Assembly (NCBI GenBank): GCA_946800325.1
Contig: OX326956.1
Location: 18,566,667 to 18,630,666, forward strand
Reading direction: 5' to 3'
Source of the DNA: Luzula sylvatica
Taxonomy: Eukaryota; Streptophyta; Magnoliopsida; Poales; Juncaceae
DNA: 64,000 nt
Program-made: the position numbers and the translations under genes
Notes under the pieces: model-generated
Database searches by the model: none
Told to the model about the DNA's origin: nothing
Seen by the model: the letters and a program-made list of their open reading frames with translations, nothing else
Shown here: one piece after another, positions 24,701 through 37,122 of the stretch
Layout: each line of letters begins with the position of its first letter
How positions within the stretch are numbered: the stretch's first letter is position 1

Positions 24701-26744
24701 GAAAAAATATACAAGAAAAAAAATAAACGTAGAAAAATTAAATGAATATTTGTATGATAAATAAATGTGAATATACTTGCAACTTCTGATGCATAATTTA
24801 AACGAACAACTTCTGATGCGTTATCAAAATGAACATGCAACTTCTTATTACATATCAATAAGAATAATTAAATGGATAATATGATATTAATTTAGGAATC
24901 GAGTATTACAAAAAAAATGGAGTCTTCTGGAGTCCAATATTTTATCCTTTTGTTTGTTTATATGATATTAAAATCATTAAATATCAAATCTGGCAGAAAT
25001 TAATGTGATGACAATTATAATTCTTTGATTTTCTGTTCCGTCAATTTAATTTCATGGCGGAATTTAATGTTCAATATTGATGGCAGAATTTGATGAAACT
25101 TTAATGTTCAAGATTCATTCTCCATTAATCTCCTGGATTTACGGGTAGTGATTCGGACAGGAACAATTTTGATGGTTGCAGGAAATTAATTCCTGCAACC
25201 ATCAAAATTATTCCTGTCCGAATCAAAAATAATGAGAGAATGATTGGGACAGGAACAAATTTTATTGTTGCAGGAATTAATTTCCTGCGACCATAAAAAA
25301 CATTCCTGTCCGCTAAATACATAATTTGTATATTTTTTCATTGATGGACTACAATGATATTTAATCATTTAATCATTTCTTAGATTCAATTCATTGCTCA
25401 ACTACATAGTGATGACAAGGAAATACATAATTTGTAATTTCATCCACTAAATTGCCAGATCTTAATTATGCCAACCAGCCTATAATGTATGAATAGAACA
25501 AAGTACAAAATAATTTTGATTCCAAAGACAAATATAGTGTAACATCTAGAATTAAGCAATATAAACTTATAAATTCTTACGGCTTATGCTTCTCACATAA
25601 GACATCAAAATAAATATAGTATGACATCAAAACTATTATGCTTCTAGCATAATAGAATATTATTAGTGTGAAACTCCAAGTTATTAATAATTTTGCAACT
25701 TCAGTTGCGTATAATTCTTTTTTTTTCTACTTATGCATTACAAAATAAATATGCATTTTCGGGTGCTGTAATGAACAAAATAAAATTCGCAACTTCAAGT
25801 GCATTGAAAAAAATATTTGCAACTTCAAGTGCATCAATAAAAATAAATTTCCATCTTAATAAGCATTAAACACTAGTTCGGTTTTCTTCGGAGTTATATA
25901 TCAAAACAATAAAATGATAATGATGGTGACTTTTAATATTATTATAACCGAAATATAACATGGGCCTCTTTTTAAATTTCGGTTTAAATCTCGGCACACA
26001 AAGAGTTATTCCATGGATTGGTATTGGTTTAAATCTCTTTTTAAATTTTTTTTTTTTTAGTCAAAGTAACTTCAGGTTACACATATTATAATAAAAAGCA
26101 TGATTATTAATTTATAAACAAATTATAACATGCAATGGACATTCAAAAGCCAATTAAATACAGCTAGTTATAGAAAGAGGCCAATATATGCAACATATAC
26201 AAAAAGAGGCCAATTGACTATATTACTCCCCGTGTGTTTAATGCTCCATATTATTTGTGGTCATTAACATATACATATTTGGAGCATTTAATTATTAGAG
26301 TAACAGTCAATTAAAACAATATCTGTTACATAATTGTTGTTACGTGGACTTTGAAATATATATGCAACAGAATTTAAACCAATTAAGACCAATTAAGTCC
26401 AATATCAATTGAAACCAAAATCAGAGGCCAATAAATAACTGTTAATTCTAATACATTAGTATTGAAAAACCAACAATTACTAATAATTCATGGTTGAATA
26501 ATCTTCTGGATTTAATAAATAATTTTTTTTTTTTTTTTTTTTTTTTGATTTTGTATTGAAATGAATAATTTTCTGGATTGAAAGAAATAAAAAAAAAACC
26601 AGTAACATCATGAAATATAAGAAATTATTGAAAAACATACTAATGATCATATGTACCTTTGATTGGAGATCAAGAAGAAAGATATAGAGATGTCGCGATT
26701 GAAATCTCGATCTCTTAGTTGGCCGGAGCATCGTGCTCATAACG
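21788..26744. other. Non-coding interior of the Copia element
   Basis: Apart from the hairpins at 25150-25312, this holds AT-rich DNA with recurrent short motifs such as GCAACTTCAAGTGCAT, GCAACTTCTGATGCAT and CTTCTAGTTCATA (dense at about 24530-24850 and 25660-25870). I see no gag, protease or integrase frame. Poly(T) is at 26523-26546. Confidence 0.6.
25150..25312. repeat. Two adjacent hairpins of one family
   Basis: At 25150-25224 two 34-bp arms (beginning GATTCGGACAGGAACAATTT) are inverted with one mismatch around a 7-bp loop. At 25242-25312 a second, less perfect hairpin starts GATTGGGACAGGAACAAATT. They are tandem copies of the same palindrome within the Copia internal region. Confidence 0.85.
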
Positions 26745-26964
26745 TGTTATAAATAAATAAAACAAGAAATAAAGAAGAAAGATAGAAACAAATTTCTATT
26801 CAAGAATGAATCCCCCTCATAGTACATAGATGGTCTATATTTATAGAGAATGAAAATTCCTAAACAATACATTAATTACATTTAATCATATTAAATAAGA
26901 ATATCAAAACCTATATACAAGTGCATAGATATTCATACACTTATTAATATTAATATTCATAACA
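26745..26964 (-). repeat. 5' LTR of the Copia element
   Basis: 220 bp, with the same TG...CA ends as the partner LTR. The primer-binding-site-like sequence lies directly inside it (about 26725-26744). Confidence 0.9.
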
Positions 26965-28374
26965 TTATTAATATATTTTGGACCTTTTTTGAGTTGTACA
27001 GTACAAGTGTATTCATGATAAGGTTATAGCTTACTGCATTGGACAGTCTCTACATTGCAATTAACATATGATACATAATTAATGACGCGCGTCACGTAAT
27101 TAACATACATTAATTAATATAATTCATATATCAGTTATATGCCATATGTTAATTCATATGTTAATTAATTATGTTAATTAGTATACGGAGGATTTTTTGT
27201 TGAAATACGGAGGCGCCAGTTCATCTGGCATGACTCATAGAGTTAAATAAGTTAGGAAAGAAATTCATATCACATGACTGGTCTCATTTAGTTGTTATGA
27301 TATATTGTCCTATAAAGAGATATTAAGGCTACTAAGATTAAGTACTCAAAAAATCTTCCCCACAATACAAAATCATCAATTGAAAAATATAGAATGTTGA
27401 AGAGTTATAATGATTGGCACTGTAATTGTGCAATTGAGATATTAGATGAAAACAAAATGATAAATATTTTTTTTGATAAATAAATAATATATCCGTCAAA
27501 ATTTTAGAGGTCTATGTTTATATCTTTTCTGATATAAATGAAGAATTGAGATTATGTTGTTTCTAAAATCTAAATTACTCCGAATCAAATCAGAAATCAA
27601 TCGCCATTGATGCAGGTAGATTGAACATATTCTCTCTCTTACGGATGGATGGATGAGATGTGAAGGGATGGGTTATTGCGTTATTTTGGGCTGGGTTTAA
27701 GGTTCAACTAAATATATGCTGGTTAAAATTTGAATTATAATACTATTTTTTGTTCTTATATTTTATTTTTAATATGTCAGCTCCTAAGAACAAAAATATA
27801 GATAAAACAAATAAAGTGAATACTCTAAAATATATATATTTTTTAAATGAAAGAATGTACACGGGATGTATAATGAACATATAAAAAAAAGTGTACCGGG
27901 ATTAAAATGTAAAAAATCATATTTGTGATGATTTTTTTTAATATATCAACTCAGGTCTCGGCGGGCTTGTATGGTTTCTAACCAAATGCGGCACTTGAAG
28001 ATCGATCAATGAATAACATGGCGAGACCGAGTTCGAGTTTAGATTAAATGAAATCCGTCATAGAATATTTATAAACCCTCATTGCATAAGCATACCCAAT
28101 ATATTATGCTAAATGAAATGAAATAAAAGTAATCTTTTATATTATTTAATTTTCTCTGATTTCACATATTTAAGCCGATAAAATTAAATTGCATTTACTT
28201 TTTTTTTTTCAAATTCTAACAAGCATATGAAGTAACAATAAATATTTTGTATTTATTTATAATTAAAAGATATCTCATAATGGATGCGTGAGAAAAAACA
28301 CTATTCACATCCACCCACAATTGATTAATTGCATTGATAAAATGCACAAACACATTATAGATGAACTAAATTAT

Positions 28375-28531
28375 AAGATGCTAGAAAATATAATTTTATG
28401 TTTGATTGTCTACAAAATTTTGGAAATTTCGTTATTGAAAATGTAAAACTAATGTTTGATTAAAATTAATACAATATAATAGTATTATCATAATATTAAA
28501 TTACTATAATATTATAATTATTATGTTATTA

Positions 28532-28618
<87 letters not shown>

Positions 28619-29130
28619 AATATAATAATATAATAATATTATTTTTATTGTTGTTATTATTATATTATATTATTATAATAAAATTAGTTTAAAAACATTA
28701 TTATTGTTGTTATTATTAATATTCTTCTTCTTCTTCTAATATTAATATTTTTAATATATTATATTAATAATAATATAATATATTAATACTTATATAAATA
28801 TATTAAAATAATATTAACATATTAATATTAATATTAATATATTATATTAATTATAAATTATTGTATAATTAACTAATAATATATTAATATCAATATTAAT
28901 AATATATTCTAATATTAGTATTTTAATATATTATATTAATAATAATATAATTATATTAATATTTATATAAATATGTTGAAATAATATTAACATATTACTA
29001 TTAATATATTATAATAATAATATTAATTATAATATTATTGTATTATTAATTAATATTATATTAATATTAATAATAATATTAATTATTAATATTAATATAA
29101 TATTGATATTAGTATTAATATTATTATTAT
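28375..29130. repeat. AT microsatellite element with (ATT)n
   Basis: Starts with GATGCTAGAAAATATAATTT and TGTTTGATT motifs, then an uninterrupted ATT run at about 28532-28616, then degenerate ATATTAATA arrays. The same leading sequence opens the AT-rich block at 44190, so both belong to one family. Non-coding. Confidence 0.65.
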
Positions 29131-29203
29131 GTTAAATGATAATTGAATCCTCGTATAACGTATTATTTCATATAATAAATCATATATCTGTCTATTAATT
29201 GTT

Positions 29204-29288
29204 CCTTGGTCTAGTAAGTAAAGTGCTTAACACAAGATACCGAAAATAAAATGTTCAAATTTCATTAGTATCACAATTAAAAAAATAA
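29204..29288 (+). repeat. tRNA-derived SINE-like remnant
   Basis: TTGGTCTAGTAAGTAAAG resembles a tRNA A box, and ATGTTCAAATTTC about 40 bp on resembles a B box. An A-rich tail follows. It lies in the 1.1 kb repeat shared with 38.2-39.3 kb. Confidence 0.45.
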
Positions 29289-30184
29289 AATCAATAATAT
29301 CTATGTTTCATGAATTATATTTCACTTCAAAAAAAATTATATATCTGTCAAAATAAATTTAGAGGTCTGTGCTAATATTTTTTTCTCATATAATACACTT
29401 CGTATACATGTCTATTATTTGTGATGTGGACCGTATGATTAATGGTTATATACACACATAAACAGTGCAATCTTATGTTTTTTCCAATTTTAATGGTGTA
29501 TCGGTATGACTTATAATTTGAGGACTGATAACTTGTGTAAGATTATTCTTGTAAAATTTATGAGTGCAAACTCTATGTCTTTGTGTCTTGAAATTCTGTT
29601 TGGCACACGTTTAATTTGTGTATTACTAAATGAAATGTTGGTATTACTTTGATTTTACATTTTGGAGAGCTTACATTATTTTGCAAATAATACATATCGA
29701 ATTGAAATATTTTTTGAAAATTTAAATTTAATTCATGGGTTTTATTAAAATAAATTTATAATATTTCACATTTTGAAGAACCATTATGATATTTTTTAGA
29801 TTATGTTGAACATAAGTAAATTTTGTATGCAGCAAAATAAAAATCATGTCATTTTATAATTCAAAGATTCATCCGAATAAAAAATCATGTAATTTTTTTT
29901 GTTCTATATATGATTTTAGTAAAATATAAATATTTTTCAAAAAACATTGGGCTTTTACTTTTCAGGTAAAGAGTCTAAATACTTCTGTTGCGTTTAGATG
30001 TCTAAAACCTAAGAAATTATTATTAATTGTATGTAATAGTAAATAACTAAATATAGATGTAATTTGATACTTATGAGAAAAATAATGTATCGAGCATTAA
30101 TTTAATTTAATTATTTATTCATTCTTATTCATACGTGACTTTATTACAATATTTAGGCAGTTTTTTTATTATTTTTTTTCTTTT

Positions 30185-30676
30185 ATGGAAAATATGACGG
30201 TAGACACATTATACCAGAGAGGTCACAGATTTGCCACCCCTTCCTCCCTATTTCGATGATATCGATTTTGGTTACCCCCCGAGCAAATGCAAAAGGTAAT
30301 CATATCGAAGGCCGTCTTATCTCATGACCCAAAACAGAGATCAGATTTCACGGTCATGATCCTTTTTGGTTGGAGATATTTACTGGCAATTTGGAGGCCC
30401 GGTGATAAGTCTTGGCGCGAGGTTAAGATGTCATATGTTCACGACGACTCTTTTGTGCCGGTACTATCCGATGTCATCTGTTTTAGAGGACAATTTGTTG
30501 CTGCTTCCTTTAGCCGTGCATTTTTCTCCATTGATGTTGGTTCTAGACCCAAGATGAAACGTATCAAACCACGTATACCATTTTGTATGTATAGAAGTGA
30601 GAGATATCTTGTCGATTTCAAAGGAGAGTTATTGCTCGTTATGAGGTTCCCAAAAAGTAGTCTTTATGTTATATGA
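30185..30676 (+). pseudogene. DUF295 (F-box-associated beta-propeller) gene fragment
   Basis: The stretch LPPLPPYFDDIDFGYPPSKC (about 30230-30290) runs into a stop. After a frame change at about 30290 it continues as KVIISKAVLS, WRYLLAIWRPGDKSW, VICFRGQFVAASFSRAFFSI and YLVDFKGELLLVMRF. These are the ordered motifs of plant DUF295 proteins: KVVLSS, LAFWRPGD.SW, the KG.FYA block and YLVES.GELL. The N-terminal F-box and the C-terminal end are missing, and the 3' end runs directly into array repeat DNA. A frameshift plus truncation on both sides makes it a pseudogene. The family is thought to act in F-box (SCF) complexes, but this copy cannot. Confidence 0.7.
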
Positions 30677-32764
30677 CCCGTGAATTAACACCTAAATCCG
30701 ATATTTATATTTTTGGAATTTATGTCATACAATGGCACCAAACCACTTTGAGTTCTTATGAAAATGTTGAGAAGTTCTCGATTCATGGAAATTAGGTAAA
30801 TTTATCAGCCGATCCATGTCATAGCTTCAATGATTTTTATTATTTGATTTTCTCTAGTTTCTCAATTTCTCCATTTAAGCTAATAAAATCAAATTGCATT
30901 TATTTTTTGTTACCAAATTCTTGCATGCAACTGAAATAATAATGAACAGTTTGTATTTATAACTAAAAATATCTCATAATTAATGTGTGAGGAAAAAAAA
31001 AATACTATTCACATGCATAGAAAATTGGTTAAAACATTGATCAAATGCACAAACACATTATGAATGAACTAACTTCCATGAAAAAAATAATTACATGAGA
31101 ATGTCATCACTCCCCTTCATATACAATTATAATCATAATTCGTTCTTAAATGAAACAAATCATATCAATCTATGCATTATTTATTTTGAATTTGCGGATT
31201 TATTAATATATTTTGGGCATTTTTTGAGTTGTATAGTATAATGGTATTCATGACATAGTTGTAGTGATTGGGATTGCTGTTGCAATTGCAATTGTAAATG
31301 AGATATTAGATGAAAACAAAATGGTAAATAAATACTTTTATGTCGTATCATATAAATACAAATAGTATAATATTTACAAAGAACTTCAAAGTTGAAAGAC
31401 TGTTATGCAAATTATAATTATAACATCGCTAAAGAAAATCTCAATCCGAGTCTTGGCACAAATTTGACAATTCTTTGTTGGCTTGGTATGGATAAATGTA
31501 CCTCTAATAATAATCTCTGGAACATAATTGAATTGGATTGTTACACAATACTAATATTGTACCTATAATCCATGTATTTTTGGTGGAAATGAGGTTAATT
31601 GTACCTCTGGATAAACTAACATAACGGAAATGAAAAATTAGGTTACATATTCAAACTAGTTGTGCCAGTATGAATTGGTGTATTAATTAGAAAAATGAAA
31701 TAGTAACTAAATATGGTCAATAAAATAAAATCAAAGTATTATCATTGAAGTCTAAATTATATGAGAATTAAGATTAAATGAAGTGCGGAAAATAGTGTTA
31801 TTAAAATTGATTTAGAGATTGGGACAATTGGCCAATCTAGTATTATAACATATGATACTATACTTACCGGTACAATAATCTACATACATCTTTGAAACCG
31901 ATACAAACCATCATGCGTCGAAACAGACAACCATCTGCGGCAATTAAAGACGGTGAAGAAAACCACGAGCACGAATTGACGAGAAGAGATTTTCAGAGAG
32001 ATATGACACAATGAGTGAAACTAAGATTTTTGAAAAGTTTTTACCCACAAAACAGAGGAATGTTACCGTATAAGATCGGTAGTCATTCGCGCTCACACTT
32101 CCATTGATTTAATTTTAAAGTTTTGGGTTTTGTTTGATGTTGTTTACTAATTGAAATTATTCTTTCTAATTTCCTCTTCAAAGAAGAGGATTTTGATTCT
32201 TCGAATGTTTTTTTTATTTTTACCTTTTCAATGCTTCTTTCTAATTGCAGCTCGAAAGAAGAAGATTTCGAATGGCTTGATTTTTCTTTGTACTAATTTG
32301 AATGTTTGTTTCTAATTGCAGCTTCAAACAAGAGGATTTCGAAGGAATTGTCATATTCTATCTTATATATAATTTTATACGGTTCATGAAAACTTGACAC
32401 GTGGCAAAGACTTTTTACTGTAGCAAACACTGCTGACTTTTACTGTAGCATGATACTGTTCGTAAATACTGTTCCAGGGCCTTTTGTAAAAAAATTCGAT
32501 TTACGTTTTGGTCCTTTTTATTTTGAAAAATTACATTTTGGTCCTTTTTAGTATAAAAAATTATATTTTGGTCCTTTTCATCACCAGGGCCCTTTTTGTA
32601 AAAAAAAATTAATTTACATTTTTGTCCTTTTTGGTTTGAAAATTATATTTTGGTCCTTTTTATTTACATTTTGGTCCTTTTTAGTATAAATGAACTCGGC
32701 GTTTGTAGACCAAGCTATTTTCCTCTATGTTTCATGGTGGACCAAATCTATATTCATATCCCTG

Positions 32765-33450
32765 TATAAATATCTTTGTTCTTTCTCTCTCCCCATTTTT
32801 CTCCGCTCGACTCTATCTCGCGACTGCCAGAGAAGGCGATTTCTAGGGTTTCGCCGGTTTCGCCGGTTTCGCTCTCTCTCTTTACACAAACGAAGAAAAT
32901 ATTTGTTCTTTCTCTCTCCCCATTTTTCTCCGTTCGACCCTATCTCGCGACTGCCAGAGAAGGCGATTTCTAGGGTTTCGCCGGTTTCGTTCTTTCTCTT
33001 TACACAAACGAAGAAAAGAAAAGAGGGAAAGGGTCCACTCATGCATCCACGGTTCTTTGACACACAAAAGAAATCAGGCATGGTTCCTTTTTTTATACTT
33101 ATTTTGATCTCTGATTGTTCTTTTCTTTGTTCTTTGATTCGATTCTTGAGAAGTTTTGCACATTCGGTTTGTGTGTTGTTCGAATCGTGAATTCAATTTT
33201 ATTTTTCAGATGAAACAATCACTAATCTAGGACTAATTAGTTGATAATTGGGATTGTCAATTCTCAATAAATGTTTTTCATTGCTGATTTTTTCGATTTT
33301 GGTTTGTACAGTGCCTGTTGCAGCACAAGAGGAGCATACTGGTACTGGTACGCAGCGTTTTTCTGGCTCTCTCTGGTTCACCGTGTCGTGTATCCAGTAT
33401 GCGTGGTTTTGCTGGCTCTCTCTGAGGTTTGAACTCTGGGTATAAGCTCG
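32765..33450 (+). other. GC-rich gene-like block in Helitron 2, with a tandem duplication of about 120 bp
   Basis: A segment starting CTTTCTCTCTCCCCATTTTT and containing TCTAGGGTTTCGCCGG (telobox AAACCCTA on the other strand) occurs at about 32780 and again at about 32909. It looks like a plant promoter or 5' UTR. Downstream, 33300-33430 is moderately GC-rich. Open frames on both strands reflect composition, and none has a domain I recognise. Confidence 0.5.
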
Positions 33451-33579
33451 GTCGCGTGCTCTCTCTGTGGCTCTCTCTGAGGTTTTGCTGGCTCTCTCTG
33501 AGGTTTAAGTATTATCTAACCATAATTTTGTTTCGTGTTTTTGCTCTCTTCCTGTGTTTTTGCTCTCTTCCCGATTCTG

Positions 33580-33735
33580 CCTCGGATTGCGTGTTCTCGA
33601 TTGAGTACGCGTGTTAACTTGAATCGGTTGCCTCGGATTGCGTGTTCTCGATTGAGTACGCGTGTTAAATTGAATCGGTTGCCTCGGATTGCGTGTTCTC
33701 GATTGAGTACGCGGGTTAAATTGAATCGGGTTGCC
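33580..33735. repeat. 51-bp minisatellite, three units
   Basis: CCTCGGATTGCGTGTTCTCG starts at 33580, 33631 and 33682, with a fourth start at about 33735 that runs into (TC)n at 33749-33798. Because 51 is a multiple of three, frames stay open on both strands, which explains the ORFs here. Confidence 0.9.
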
Positions 33736-33746
33736 TCGGTGTCGTG

Positions 33747-33801
<55 letters not shown>

Positions 33802-34099
33802 CGATCAGTGATGGATTTTACCCAAAATAACAAGAACAAAATATAAGAACCGATATGACAAATGGAGAAGTCTGAGATCAACGAAAAAATGTGAAACAAA
33901 TTGTGATAATCATCTTTTTTACATCATTGTAATTAGTTAAACAGTGTCATGAAACATAAATGCCAATACGTTGTCATAGATCGATGATGATTATCCCAAA
34001 TAATTAAGAATGGATACAAGAACAGATATGGCTAATCGGGATATCTGAGATCAAATCATTATCATCATAATACTCATATCATTATCATCATAAAATTCA

Positions 34100-34100
34100 T

Positions 34101-34137
<37 letters not shown>

Positions 34138-34159
34138 CCACTATCATATCATCATCATC

Positions 34160-34190
<31 letters not shown>

Positions 34191-36091
34191 CACTTGCAAA
34201 CAATACGTTGTCTTTGAGGTTGTGCTTTCTTTGCTATTCCTGGAAAAAAAAATATGAACAAGAACAAATGTACAAAATGGCAACATGGACAAAATTCAAA
34301 AACAAATGTAATCTTTCTTTGCGATGTCATGTTTAAAATGAACAATATAGTGTTCGTTGAATATATCTTTGAATTTTTTGCCAATTGTTATTTTTGTTGC
34401 TTTGAAATACATATCAAATAAAATTTCTGATTCCTCCAGGATTTAGTTTGGTCTTTTGATCAATGATGAATCTCCGGAAAAAAAAGAACAGATATGACTA
34501 TATGGGTAATCTTAGATCAATAAAAAAACACCGAACAAATTGTCATTACAATTTTTTTAGCATTGTCGACAGAATAAAAAAAATCGAGGCAACTTTTCAA
34601 TGTATTTTGATGCAAAAACAAAAATCAAGCTTTTGAAAACATATTTTTCAATGTATTTTCAAGCAAAAAAATCAACAAAATCAAAAACACCGAACGTATG
34701 ATTTTCAATGAACAAGCTTTATAATATATTTTGAAGCAAAATTAAATATCATAATCTAAACACGAACAACCAAACATGAAAAACAAACAAGAAAAAGAAA
34801 GACAAATATGATCTATAATACAAACATGAATACAAAGACAATATACAAATAGAATAAAAACACAACTAAAAGCACGAAAATGATAAAAAATACGAGTAAC
34901 GACAAGAAAAATAAATATACAGAAGATAAAATATTAAATACAAAATAACAAGACAAACTCAAATGGAAATCAAAATACATGAATACCACTTGCGCAACAA
35001 GATTAGTATAAGTTCAAATTACAAATGCCAACATGAAATATGCAGAAAATAAGAAATACAAAACAAAATGGATATCCGTACTAATATTCAGTTGAACTAA
35101 AATACCAAACATCGAATGAATCACCTATTTTTACATGACGAATCGTCCAATCACTTTTACACAATTATACAATATAGCATACATAACGGGATAACGATTA
35201 GTACACTTAGCAATACACATGTCATGTGCCATTTTTATCCGAGTCAAAGACGAAATGTGAAGTGCGTAATAACAAAAACTAACAACACACGATCCAAACA
35301 CGAATATAAGCACATAAAAACAGATAAATAATATGAATTGTGAAATATTGAAACCATGAAAAGATGAATACATGTACGTGAAGGAACACGATGACGAATA
35401 CATGCATAAATGCGAACACCATTATGACGTTCTCTATTCTCAAACGTACATTCTTGCCTTCAAATTATAATTGAGATGATCAGGTACTATAATATGTTCT
35501 CGAGTGAATCATACATGAGAAACAAAACACAAATATAACTGAGAATAAAAGCATGACCACAGACACAAGGTACAAATATAATTCGTATACAATCTTAATT
35601 CTTACGACATCTCATTAGACTGATTTTGTTAATACAAATGATTTGTAATAGTTTATGAATTCTTTGTTTGATAATATTTTGTGGTATATTTGTAGTTTAC
35701 TGAATTTTCAAAAATTGAAGGAAAACAAAAGGAGACAAGGCGCGAAAAAACAAAATCATTCGATACATGAAAAAAAAAATACAAGAACACAATAAAACAA
35801 GCAAAAAGAAATGTACAGTTTTCTTTAATGCCAAAAGACAATGATGTATTTTTGTGTTGAACGTAAGTTCTTTTCGGCTTTTCTATATGCTCACATAAAT
35901 ATCAACTTTCGATACAAACACTTTGAATGAATATTTAAAACATTTGTACATAGTAAACAAATTTATTAGCGAAAAAATGAAGATACTCACGTGAAGTTTA
36001 CAAAATATATACAATATGTGTTTTAAAGATGTGTTAGTCAGGTTGTTTTAATGTGGCCAAAATCCAAAAGTCGTAAGCCCAAACAATAGAA

Positions 36092-36165
<74 letters not shown>

Positions 36166-36170
36166 TTGTT
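34100..36170. repeat. (ATC)n runs and low-complexity cargo of Helitron 2
   Basis: Trinucleotide ATC runs at about 34103-34190 and 36092-36164 bracket about 1.9 kb of A-rich low-complexity sequence (AACAAGAACA... type) with no gene. A hairpin with arms around AACTGTTTGAATTGTTCAAG lies just after, at about 36208-36285. Confidence 0.7.
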
Positions 36171-36817
36171 GTCTTGTTTTTGTCGATGATGTATAAATAC
36201 TAGATAAATTCTACGACAAGAACTGTTTGAATTGTTCAAGAAAGCCGGCTCTTGAACGATTCAAACAATTTTTGCAGTAAAATTTATGAATATCATGATT
36301 TACTGAGGCAAATATATAATATTTATCGATTTTATTTTTGAATGAAAACATTTGTTTGTTCCGATGTGTGTAATTTTCTAATAATGCAACTAATCAAAAC
36401 TATATTGTTTTAATTCTTTTATTTCTTTTATTATTACAAGTTATTTAACATTATTTTTTTTAGTTGTCAAATATTTATATTTTGTGTATTGTATTTCGTT
36501 GTTTTACGTACGATGTATCCATGATTTGTTGATATCATATGCGCAACTATCAGAAATTTTTTCGCATATTGAAACAAGAACACACAAATGACTAGAACAA
36601 CAATACAAGTATCTGTTAAAAAAAATTGACCCACGCATTTGCGCGGGCAGCAAGGCTAGTTCTTCTAATTCTATTCATATAGAAAATTGTACAAATAAAA
36701 AAAAAATGTCCTCCTTTTGCACCATTATGTTTTAAATGTGAGCACAGATGTACAGTATTGTTCTATTGAATCATAACAATGATGAAATAAAATAATGGAA
36801 AATTATACTATATCCCT

Positions 36818-37085
36818 GAGATTCTCCCGCTATTCACGATGTAGTGAACAGTGGGGTATGGTATTAATTGGGGGCTCCATTTTGTATCCACATTTTCGAT
36901 TAGTTGGTAATTGTGCTTTGAATTAACAGTTAATTCAAATGTAATTAACGGTTAATACAATTGTATTATTTATCAACATAATGAATAATTTTAATTAACA
37001 GTTAATACAATTGTTTAGGGAGATTTTGAAGATGGGAATGAGCCCCCCATTGATCGTGAATAGTGGGGGGAAATGGGGGGCACAA
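36818..37085. mobile_element. Probable short fold-back element
   Basis: CCCGCTATTCACGAT near the left and ATCGTGAATAGTGGGG near the right are inverted copies, around AATTAACAGTTAAT-type repeats. This sequence is missing from the homologous array unit near 17350. The exact ends and the target duplication are not resolved. Confidence 0.4.
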
Positions 37086-37122
37086 TAAATGGCCTCTAAA
37101 ATAATTCACACTTATTAAAAAA

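Larger units (their letters stand above)
21180..26964 (-). mobile_element. Decayed Ty1/Copia LTR retrotransposon (5.8 kb)
   Basis: Two LTRs (21180-21415 and 26745-26964) begin TGTTAT and end ATAACA, and the element is flanked by the 5-bp duplication TTATT (21175-21179 and 26965-26969). A polypurine tract (AAGGGGGAG, minus strand) adjoins the LTR at 21415. A primer-binding-site-like sequence (CGTTATGAGCACGATGCTCC, minus strand) adjoins the other LTR, so transcription would run on the minus strand. Almost all coding sequence is lost: only a fused reverse transcriptase/RNase H scrap at 21551-21787 is recognisable. It is inserted in an array unit. Confidence 0.9.
32361..36659 (+). mobile_element. 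Non-autonomous Helitron 2 (4.3 kb)
   Basis: The 5' end is TCTTATATATAATTTTATAC directly after host A. The 3' end is a hairpin (CCCACGCATTTGCGCGGG at 36631-36648), then CAGCAAGGCTAG followed by host T. The flanks TCATATTCTA and TTCTTCTAATTC join to give the array sequence seen uninterrupted at about 17232, so this is an A^T insertion without target duplication, exactly as Helitrons do. No Rep/helicase frame is visible. The cargo is a GC-rich gene-like block (32770-33450), a 51-bp minisatellite, (TC)n and (ATC)n runs and AT-rich DNA. Confidence 0.9.

Noticed and set aside
29204..29288. Possible tRNA gene
   Set aside because: Only A- and B-box-like motifs are present; no cloverleaf stems pair, so it is listed as a SINE-like remnant.
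32690..33190. 166-codon frame in Helitron 2
   Set aside because: Spans a duplicated UTR-like segment; the repeated Ser/Phe/Arg composition has no domain and overlapping frames exist on the other strand.
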